Shown piece after piece: positions 55,331 through 64,000 of a stretch of DNA of 64,000 nt. A program made the translations under genes and the position numbers. The notes beneath the pieces are model-generated. The model searched no databases. It saw only the letters and a list, made by a program, of their open reading frames with translations, and was not told the DNA's origin. Within the stretch, counting starts at the first letter, position 1; each line of letters opens with the position of its first letter. Origin of the DNA: Skeletonema tropicum (taxonomy: Eukaryota > Bacillariophyta > Thalassiosirophyceae > Thalassiosirales > Thalassiosiraceae); assembly GCA_037178625.1 (NCBI GenBank), contig CM074136.1, forward strand, positions 1,736,001 through 1,800,000, written 5' to 3'.

Positions 55331-55920
55331 CTTTCAGCTGTTGCTCCAGCTATTGAGTATTTCAATGAACGCTTGTTTGTCGAGGGAGGTGACGGGTTCA
55401 TCGCCACTGAGTTGTTCGAGGGCGCCAGTATCTTTAATCCTGCTGTTGCGAAGCACCTCAGTCGTAATCAGGCCATGGCAAAGTTGGAAAAGCTTCGTCA
55501 TCACCCTGCACTAAATCTGGAAGGCGAGGATAATATTGTTGACAAGCTCAAGCATGGATGGAGTACTTATCGCCAGAAAGTAGCAGTGCCTCATTCCAAG
55601 TTTGAATACAACAAAGATCACTCAGCTATTCTCTCTTGGCACTACCAGCAGTATCTCAATCTCGACGCTGAACTTGCCGAGGATTCTAGGAGGAATAAAA
55701 GATGCAGGTACTGTGGCTGTCGCTCAAATCAATGCAATTGCAATAGCAGCTTGCGTTACTATTGGAAGCAGCTCAGCTATTGTCCCTCGTGATGCCATCA
55801 TCAGGGGCAGCAGAACGGGTCTTCTCACTCCTCAACAACAACTTCAACGAACACCAGACTCGTACGTTGGGTGATCAGATCTTCCTCTCCCTTTACCTAG
55901 CCTACAACAAAAGGGGATTG
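55331..55920 (+). pseudogene. hAT transposase C-terminal fragment
   Basis: The frame gives IEYFNERLFVEGGDGFIATE, FNPAVAKHLSRNQAMAKLEK and WSTYRQKVAVP up to LSYCPSS, then a stop. One frame over, it continues as SSGAAERVFSLLNNNFNEHQ and GDQIFLSLYLAYNKR, the hAT C-terminal dimerisation motif (A-A-E-R-V-F-S). So the tail is intact in sequence but split by a frameshift near 55790, and the N-terminal catalytic part is missing. Confidence 0.75.
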
Positions 55921-56154
55921 TGAATACATAAATAGTTTTGTTAAATGTTACTCTAGGATGCATTGTATGTTGATTCAGTTGCTGAGTCCTCTTCATTACA
56001 TTGCCAGTATCATCCCTCCACAGCAGCGCACATTTTTTTTAGCCTAGTATGTCAGCCACTAGTTCCTACCGTAGGACTCCAGTGCGCGATTATGTGCGGG
56101 ATGCGCACTAGAAATCAAGATGGTGCGCACTAGAATCAAAAGCCTATGCTGTGG

Positions 56155-57300
56155 TCGTCTTCCAACTTCTTCTCTACACAAGACTAACTTTGAATTTAAA
56201 TGTGTGTGGTTTCTTCTTTTTCAGAAAGAAATGTCTGAGATTGACGGGGGGGCCACGCTGATTCACCGCGCTAGTAAATCGCGATTTTATGCTAGCTCCT
56301 ATGTGCGTTATTTTTTACCTTAAGTTAGCTACCGTACCCTTACACAAGCTACCGTACATCAAAAAACCATCATGACCATGGCATCCGACAGCGTAGACCC
56401 GTCGCCTATATCTCAGCTAATGCCAAGTCCCTAATTAAGTTTGATAGATTAAATCGCTTCTATTAATATGCAATGACAAGGTTATTTGGTCAGAACATTA
56501 ATAATTACGACGAGAGGTCCTTCGGATAGGGGGTCAAATGTTGTGATGATGCGTCGAATTTTGACCGCAAGGCAGTGCATCAAGAGACTTTGGGGGTGGC
56601 TGTGGCAATGATACTCGGTCGGTATACTCTAATAAATATATTGTATCGATTGGCCGAGTATCATCGCTGTAGAGAACCTCGAAAATCCTTTCAAAGGACC
56701 GACAGGCTGTTGAAATTCGGCGTCGTCACCTATGTGTTGAAAATGCGCTCTAGCTCTCTCAATATTGCTTATGATCACGGGTTGCCTGGCATAAATCGCT
56801 TCTAATGATATTGAAGAAGCGATTTATGTCAGGCAACCCGTGATCACAAGCACTTCCTAAGGTACTAGAGTACGCCGAATGATCACCATGGAGGTGGTGT
56901 TTTGTGCGGTGGAGTGCCGGTAAAAATGGTTGATTTCATATGTAGGCATGTAGATAAGTCCTAATATCATCTAACTTTACCGTACCACCACTTTCACTCA
57001 AAATCGCGCTATGAATCAGCGTGGGGCGCCTTCCTTACAGCTCTTCGTCTTCATCGATTGAAAAGTACAAAACTCTACACGCAACCACAGTTCAGTTCAA
57101 CCGCAGATTTAGCACTTCAAAGTTGTATATCTTAGTATTTGAGTCTAATTATATCGACTACAACTTTGAGAAAAGATGACATGTGTATGGAAAATGGAAA
57201 AAAATGCCATGAAGAGAGTAATATTCTTGTCACACTCCTAAAATAAACTTATGCTTGGCAAAACAACGCTGCTTATGTTGTTTACATACGTTTACTACTA
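56155..57300. other. Non-coding interval with inverted repeats
   Basis: No gene. Contains the hairpin at 56767-56851 and a possible MITE (about 56247-57033) whose ends share CCACGCTGATTCA in inverted orientation. Confidence 0.5.
56767..56851. repeat. 36-bp inverted repeat (hairpin)
   Basis: Arms 56767-56802 and 56816-56851 match at 34 of 36 positions around a 13-bp spacer. The arms read gcttatgatcacgggttgcc and its complement. Confidence 0.9.
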
Positions 57301-58458
57301 CTACATTTGTTCACTCTTAGAAATATTCTGTCCCCCTTGCATGCCTTTTGAAAAGAAGAACTGAATTGGGTGCCCTTTTGAGCCTGGTCTTACCAGACTC
57401 TTTGCCTGATAACGTGCCCATTCCCATGGAAGGGTAGCGTAAAATTTTCCATTGCCCCAAGTATCCTTGAATTCAGTAATAAAGTTGTGCTCAGTACCAT
57501 TCTCACCACCAAAGTAAGCCTCCTTTGAACTTCCGCCACCATTGAAATGAAGCATGCCAACATTTGGAAACTTCTTATCATACGGGCGCTTGTGAGGTTG
57601 CCAAATTTCAGTTATCGTCATGTCCCACCCAGGTGGCAAAACATTCACTTCATTGGGATAGCTAATGTTGACAGCTTGGAGGATGCCTTGATCATCAATA
57701 TCTAGTGCCGTTCCATCAGTATATGTATAGTTAGATCTTTTTGCAAGCGGCAGGATCTTGTTTATACGCTGAAGATTCATGACTACAAACCCTGCACACA
57801 TATTCTTTCCCCAGTGGAAGAGAACATTTCGCTGTTGACGTTCTACAAGCTCCCACAGAGCCTCTAGATTGGCCATGATGACAACATCTGTGTCCAAGTA
57901 CAGGATGTGTTTTGCTGATGCTTTGGAGACATACCTCTCAAGAAACAGACGATAGTAAGTTCCCATTGTATGAGTTGTATCCATGGAATAGTTGGGATTG
58001 TGCGCTTTGAACACATCGTAGATTTCATCCACCATCTGAGGAACATCATCAGTCACATCATAGGCATGGATTTCAGTAGGATTACGGGTCAGCCACGTTG
58101 AGAGATCTGTGCGATTAAATATTCCCTTGAGGCTAGCAAATGCGTCTTCGTCAGCTAGGATGTGTATTGAAATGTTTCGTTCCAGAGGAGCATTGAGGAG
58201 CACACTTTTCAATGCAACTTCAAATTCAGCTAAGAAACCTGGGTGATTTCCAGAGAGTCCAAAGGCAACTTGAACTGGGCTTAGTTGAGGATTGCCAATC
58301 TTATTGTTTCCGTCCATCCCAACATCATTTTGATGATTACTACTTCCGAATCGCAATTGAACGGCTACGAATAGTATTAGGATGGAGGCAATGATTATGT
58401 GCCTGATGTGGCGATAAGAACTGGAGCTGGAGGTGGAGGCGGGGAGAGGTCGATCCAT
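57301..58458 (-). CDS. GT8-like glycosyltransferase, type II membrane protein
   Basis: 385 residues from the ATG at 58458; the open frame extends upstream but without a usable ATG. A short cytoplasmic head with Ser run and RHIRH precedes one transmembrane helix (IIIASILILFVAVQL, residues about 21-36). The catalytic domain shows VQVAFGLSGNHPGFLAEFEV, SVLLNA, HILADEDAF, MGTYYRLFLERYV and ILYLDTDVVIMANLEALWEL, with the DxD metal motif at about 189-191. VVMNLQRINKIL, DIDDQGILQA and LHFNGG follow in the order of GT8 enzymes (LARGE or glucoside-xylosyltransferase type). It presumably adds a hexose or xylose to glycoprotein or polysaccharide in the Golgi. The sugar is unknown. Confidence 0.85.
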   Translation of the reverse strand: MDRPLPASTSSSSSYRHIRHIIIASILILFVAVQLRFGSSNHQNDVGMDGNNKIGNPQLSPVQVAFGLSGNHPGFLAEFEVALKSVLLNAPLERNISIHILADEDAFASLKGIFNRTDLSTWLTRNPTEIHAYDVTDDVPQMVDEIYDVFKAHNPNYSMDTTHTMGTYYRLFLERYVSKASAKHILYLDTDVVIMANLEALWELVERQQRNVLFHWGKNMCAGFVVMNLQRINKILPLAKRSNYTYTDGTALDIDDQGILQAVNISYPNEVNVLPPGWDMTITEIWQPHKRPYDKKFPNVGMLHFNGGGSSKEAYFGGENGTEHNFITEFKDTWGNGKFYATLPWEWARYQAKSLVRPGSKGHPIQFFFSKGMQGGQNISKSEQM

Positions 58459-58710
58459 TGGAGTAATGTTTTTACGTGGCAGTGGCAAGCAGCTGTGACA
58501 TGCCACTTCAGATTCCGGTGCGGGGGCAAGGGGCAACGATGGCGCGGCAACGATGAGCGATGAGGCACTACAATGAACCAGAATGAACCACGCCGACGCC
58601 TAATCCAAGCTTCGACAAAGCTTAGAGTTATTGCGGAAATCTGACGAGCTCTAGCGTAGATAGCGTGGGCGCGTGGCGCGTCAGTATGTAACGTTTCTGT
58701 ACGTGGGCAG

Positions 58711-60211
58711 TACATGCTAGTCGGCGCGCTATTCGCCGCACCGGCGCCATTCGCCGCAAATCTAAAATCACAATTTGCGACACAAAAAAAGAGCCGCACC
58801 ATGACGGCCTCCCTCCTACTACCCTCATTACACACCTAAATGTCGACATTCCAAAGTAACAATGTAGGTTGTAGACCATTTTTTGACGCTGAAATCAATG
58901 GTTCTATCGGCGGCTCGCCATATTCAGCAGAAAGAGACGTTTGACCGCCACAATAGCAATGGTGATTTTCATCCCCTCCACCGCAGAGCACATGTAGCCA
59001 GTAGCACCAAGGCGTCGTTTCGGTCAATGAAACAGCAAGTAAGGTTGTAGGGGCGACCAATATTATATATATGGGCGGAATATGCGCTGAATGACCGGTT
59101 GTGGGTCTCATGCAACGCCTATCCAACATATCAAATCTATGAAGTCGAGTTAGAAAGATTTCCACAATGTATCTCCATCAATAGTGGGTATATATCTGAC
59201 ACAAAACATGCTGGAACCACACCATGGATCATAGAGGTCTTGTCTACTATATGATAATCAAGATTGTGAAGCTGGACTGCTCCATATCATCACAGTGACT
59301 ACTGCAACTCTTGGTTTCCTGGGAAACTACTGATTGTGGGTTATGAGAAGCCCACCTGCAGTCGCCTACACGAGTGTTGTGGCATAATATTGACGTCTCC
59401 TCCATGTACAATTGGAAATCTGTCACCTCATCAAATCAACAGCCATCTATTGTGCGCCTTTTGCTGTGGTTGGAGACAACATTATAACTGTTATCAGTGC
59501 CTTACCTACAAAGTCTCATGAAATGAGAGGCCGGATGATCGACATAAAACTCCATGATGGCGTAGATATTGCGTGCAATTAATAAATCCGAGTGAAGTGA
59601 ACAAGTATCATAGCATATAGAAGGAGTTATTAATGATCTGCTACTATTATGTTGTCTAAATTACATAAACATGAGCATCTTATGACATGCCTGGTATGTG
59701 CAGATTTTCATGTGTGTGTGCGTCACCCGCAATTATCATCAAAACTACTTTGAATTAGACGCTGCAGCTTACATAATTGGAATCAGCGTGAAAAATTGGG
59801 TTAGGGAGTGTCTTCTTAGTGTTGATGGAGGGTATATAGGATCGATAATGCTATGGTTTGCCTTCGGATTCGTCATGTCAGATGCACTTTTTCAAGATTT
59901 TTTTACTTTTCGTGCATGAGTACCTCAAATATCGCAGCAATTGAACGGAGCACCAACACCAGCCGTACAAGATACATTCCAAACGATATAAATAGAAAGT
60001 TATTGGTCTTTTAACTTAAAGCATCGGCATATTATTGGCCAATATTGGCGTAGTATGCCAGATTTTCTGCGACGCAACAAGATTTGGCTGGGTGTTGGGG
60101 TGAAAAATACCTGTTTATATCCAAAATGACGTTTGTTGTGTTCGATATCGGCTTTTCTATCCGTGCGGCGCCGCATCGCCGCATGCGGCGAATGGCGCGT
60201 AGACTAGCATG
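58711..60211. mobile_element. Probable 1.5-kb inverted-repeat element
   Basis: The ends share CATGCTAGTC..CGCGC.ATTCGCCGCA in inverted orientation (left about 58711-58741, right about 60180-60211). Further GCCGCA/TGCGGC repeats lie just inside. The interior has no coding potential. A target duplication was not found, so the exact limits are uncertain. Confidence 0.55.
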
Positions 60212-63200
60212 GGTAGGAATCAGCTATGTAGCCAGATTTTTTGTACATAGAGGGTTATGATGTTCCCCACCAAATAGGCCTCATTCTCGCTTTTTGGTTA
60301 GTTCAAACTTTGGATAATGTGAGAATAGACTGGGGCAAATACAAAAACTGTGGGGTGAAATTTGTGTTGAGCATAATTTTAACACCTTTCTCTTCCACAC
60401 TCTATAGTTTATATAATTATATCCCTTAGGATATTTTGTTTGCCGAGTCTTAATTGGGTTGGCGTTAGGGGGGCTTGCGCTCTTCGACTCCAAGAAGGTA
60501 GCAGCTGTTCGCTGTTCGGCCCCTCAAATTGAAATATCCTGGATAATTTTTTTTCACTGTAGATTAGGCGGGGACAATTTAATCTATTTTATTTTAATTC
60601 TGTGTATGGCCAGTGCCAAACCACAGTCATATATGTCCGGCCATGTGTGGAGGATGAGAACCCTCCCGCCCAAATTCGTATGAGTTCCTACGCACGTATA
60701 AAACTATTTTTCTCAAATCAAAACAAAGCTTATCTCTCTGCGGATTTGAGCTCAGCTCGCTCTAGCGTTATGGCCAGGAATCCTCAGGATATTTCGGCAT
60801 TTTTGGGTAGCCTCTAGGATATTTTTTCGCCAATATTCGCTAAAACATATCCTCTTGTTCGAAAAGCCTACCTTGATAGCTGGAGTGTTTCCAAGTGAAT
60901 AACACTATTGTTTACTCATATTATTGCATCTACTCACTCCTTTAGACCTGCATTGACACATCAGGCCATTATTGCAACGAAATAATGCTCAAAGCTGCAA
61001 CATATCTTATCTCTGAGGGTCTCGCCAACTACCCTATGAATGAATGCGGACTGTAAGAAAACACGCACTGCCGCAGCACGAGAAGCCCGAAAGAGTTATA
61101 AGTCTCGTGCATCATCCCTACTATTCATTAGGAGTACAAGCAATCCTTCACCATTCACAGTTCTCGATGTCCACTCCCGTCAACACCTTTCTGATGTGCA
61201 TTCCACCATACTCATAAATATCCTCCTTGAAAGTTCCCTCTTGTCCATTTGCGTAACCATTCCTCAATACCTATAGTATCACCCACCATCTTATATTCAT
61301 CTTACATCTTACATTGCATTGGATGGTGTTATGTATGTGTGTGGTGAAGTAGTTGTGCGTGCATCCTTATGTCGATTTCAGCTTCTTCAGCATACTTCGT
61401 CCGAGTGTGTCCGAAATGTGGTGACGTCAACCGTAGAAAGTATACGTGGGAACTAGTACTAGAAAAGTGAGGATATTTTTGAGGATATTTTGCAGGGGTC
61501 GGGAGGATAACTGGCCAATAGGTTAGCTCGGGATCATAAAGTCCTCAGGCTTTATAAATAGTCAAAAGGAATCCTAACTACTGTTATTATGCAATCGTAT
61601 GAAGGGCAAAAAGTGTGTCAGGGTCGCACCCAAATACACCTCCAGTAGTCCACATGGCTGGTATTGCCAGCTCACACGAACTCATTGCGAACATGCCATA
61701 GTCATAGTTAGTTCATAACCAGGGGGACGTGTTGCTCATCCTGGCCTGAATTAGACAGGGAGACGTCTCTATAACAAACATGCCCAACAATGTCGCAGGG
61801 TACCGTGACGTAGGGCAGGCACCAAGGGAGGGTGGGTGGGAGAAAAAAACTCTCTCTTCGCTATATTCTCTACAGCTTCCAAAGAATCTGGCCAGGCAAT
61901 CGCATATAAATTATGGAAGCAACTCACGTAAATCATCTAGTGATCATCGATAGCCCTACCGAACTTGGAGTTCGGGTCTCTCCAGTTCTCTCGATGATCA
62001 AGCCCAATCTCTCGGGGTTCGGTTCTCATCAAAAACCCTACTACCGGAGAAACCGCTTCTTCTTCGACGCAAACTTGAGTTCCGATCAGAGTTGAAGTAG
62101 TCAGGACTCCCAATATTGACCATTTCTTGCAGGCCTCCTCTCATGGATCCCAACGCGAGGTGGCGACCACGCTCTGCTCTCAGCTTTTCACATCTGTACC
62201 CCATTTGTTCACAGCACAAATATTCGCTGAGAACGAGCATCCTGGCTAGGCTGACCCTGCACTTAGCCATAGAAGTACGCATTCGGTGAAGTAGCGTGCG
62301 CCTTATGCGTCATTTCCTTGATGTATGTTACCTCTTTATCCAATAGAGCCCCTGCCTTTGGACGTCTAACCCCTTTCCTACGAAAGTAATGAGAAAGAAT
62401 TCATAGAGAAATAAAGAAGAAGCTGCTTAGCAGAATATGACAGAAAACAAGTTCTTAATACCGCTCTTATTTTCATTTGTGCAGAAAGAGTACGATATTT
62501 CGTGCAGCAAAGAATAGAAGCACGAAAGCCGGGAGAAGCTTGCCCCGCCGCCGCGCGCCAATAAGTACCTACGTATCGTCTACCTATCGTCCATCGTCTA
62601 TTGGTGCGTCTGGAGGTGACGGTTCTACCGATTTTGCTAGCTTTTTGCAGGCACAAGCACAACATCATCATAACAAAAGCATTGATAATAGCCTCCGCTG
62701 CTAAGCCTACTCTCCGCACACCAACCAATAACATCAATGCTATTTCGATAATACTCTTGTCACTTCAAGCCAGATGCGGGTACATGATGTCGTGGGCGGC
62801 ACCATCTCGGAGAAATTATTGTTTCAATAGGCAGCGCAAAATCTGAGACAAAACTCTCCGCCCAAGTCTATAATGGCCGTATAATAAGTATTACGTGCCA
62901 AATAAAAGGGTTGCATCGCGATCAATGAATATGCAACATACGTTGGACGTCTTTTGGGACTTGAATAGGTCAAAATCGTTTGGAATCACTGATAACTGAC
63001 AAATGATCATTCCACCGGTGATTCCACATCAAGAATATATAACAATCAACCTCATGGACAAAAGAAACAAATTTGTGGCTTTCTACACAATGTCAATAAT
63101 ATAGAAGAGTATAATGGATGGTTATAGCGCTACATTGCAGCGATATTAATATGGAATAAGTGGTTTTCTTTCATAATTGATGAAGTCGTGTGACTGATTA

Positions 63201-64000
63201 TGATGTCATTAATTACTATTAATGTGATGTTTAAGTAGCTCGACATCGTCCTTTTCACATCCTCACATGAGACCTATCAAATAAAAGATATTGCAACAGT
63301 TGATAGCCACCAAAGAGTGTTTCTTTCATCGAAATTTGGTTGATGTTGTGTCCATTGGAAACAAATATTTTTGCGTTCTTGATGCATTACTTGTAGGAGC
63401 TACGGCGGCCTTTCATACCACTTCCAAAGGGCTCAATTGTTGGCCATAACCATAGTTTTGAACAAGGGTAAGGAAGGATGGCTTGGATACAATGTTTGCG
63501 GTTATTGAAAGGCAGTAAAGTTGATAGTGTGGAGTGTTATCGTGATGCCTTTGAACGAGGTGCTACTTGTTGTGTATGTGGCGTCTCCGGCCGAATTATC
63601 AGCCGCCAAGGCACTGATACATCGTCATGAGTGTACATTATCGATTGATTAGGCGATAGGGTACTATATGGTGGAGTTGGCCGCATATGCTGTCAATCTC
63701 TTCTTCGTTCCTCATCGGCTCGGAGCATCGTAGGATAGAGTCTACGTGCCCACGTGAGGGCCCCTAAATCCTAGCAGGTATCCAAAGTGCCCTTTTTTAA
63801 TGCTGAACTACAAATATTGCCATGCGTTCCTATCTGAAAAAGGGCATATTGGATTATCAAGACGGCTGAGTATTTAATAGTAGTTCGATAGGGACGCAGT
63901 CATACCACATGGTGTTGTGCAACTTTTGTGGTGGTGGGTGTTGATGATGAAAAACGGGCGGCCCGCCGGGGATGCCCGATTCGCGGGTCATCCAGAATTA
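60212..64000. other. Non-coding interval to the right edge
   Basis: 3.8 kb with only short random open frames. AGGATATTTT appears repeatedly between 60430 and 61500. No gene, RNA or mobile-element ends were recognised. Confidence 0.5.

Larger units (their letters stand above)
52117..56154. mobile_element. hAT-superfamily element, carrying a nested MULE
   Basis: The ends at 52125-52146 and 56125-56146 are 22-bp perfect inverted repeats beginning TAGGCTTTTGATTC, which fits the hAT terminal consensus. An 8-bp target duplication TGCTGTGG lies at 52117-52124 and 56147-56154. Subterminal copies of the AGTGCGC motif occur at both ends, as in other hAT elements. Without the nested MULE and its duplicated 9 bp the element would be about 1.0 kb and carry only a transposase fragment, so it is non-autonomous. 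Confidence 0.9.

Noticed and set aside
62378..62846. Overlapping open frames on both strands
   Set aside because: No domain, no splice-supported structure and no codon pattern; treated as chance.

Overview
The window is nuclear DNA of a photosynthetic stramenopile, most likely a diatom. The evidence is a fucoxanthin-chlorophyll a/c-binding (FCP) antenna gene, precursors with a signal peptide followed by an ASAF/AFAP-type plastid-entry motif, short GT-AG introns of about 80-110 bp, and TPPTKPT/PSxSPS-type mucin-like secreted proteins typical of diatom surface families. No rRNA, tRNA or CRISPR array was recognised.

Bases 1-30,650 form a compact gene-rich arm with genes on both strands and short spacers: an RCC1-repeat protein (cut by the left edge), a small membrane protein, an EGF-repeat receptor-like protein, two MYND zinc-finger genes (one frameshifted), a PAN-like/cytochrome b561-like protein, a NAPE-PLD-like metallo-beta-lactamase hydrolase, a mucin-like single-pass protein with a cytoplasmic PDZ domain, an FCP gene, a J-domain ER protein, an ABM monooxygenase, a secreted protein with a duplicated domain, a GDP-fucose-transporter-like SLC35 protein, a Kelch-BTB protein, a plastid-type mitochondrial-carrier-family protein, triosephosphate isomerase, a tiny plastid-targeted membrane protein and an EEF1A-type lysine methyltransferase.

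From about 30.9 kb to 48 kb the window is mobile DNA: a complete Mutator-like element (MULE) with perfect 88-bp terminal inverted repeats, an 1,105-aa transposase and a second gene that looks like a 2-oxoglutarate/Fe(II) dioxygenase; a 5.3-kb LTR retroelement with LTRs differing at one site but no recognisable pol; and a Fanzor (eukaryotic TnpB-like RNA-guided nuclease) gene split by a 2.16-kb fold-back element of Harbinger/IS5-like origin. The fold-back element left a 3-bp target duplication, and its removal would rejoin the Fanzor reading frame exactly.

A second nested complex follows at 52.1-56.1 kb: a hAT element (22-bp inverted repeats, 8-bp target duplication) that begins 22 bp upstream of the first ATG of a zinc carboxypeptidase gene and was itself invaded by a 3.0-kb MULE (67-bp inverted repeats, 9-bp target duplication). 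A GT8-like glycosyltransferase gene at 57.3-58.5 kb is the last convincing gene. The remaining 5.4 kb holds a likely 1.5-kb inverted-repeat element and otherwise non-coding, AT-rich sequence.

Exon boundaries given below were worked out by hand from splice signals and frame continuity. Where the longest open frame begins at a non-ATG codon, the first in-frame ATG was used as the start.
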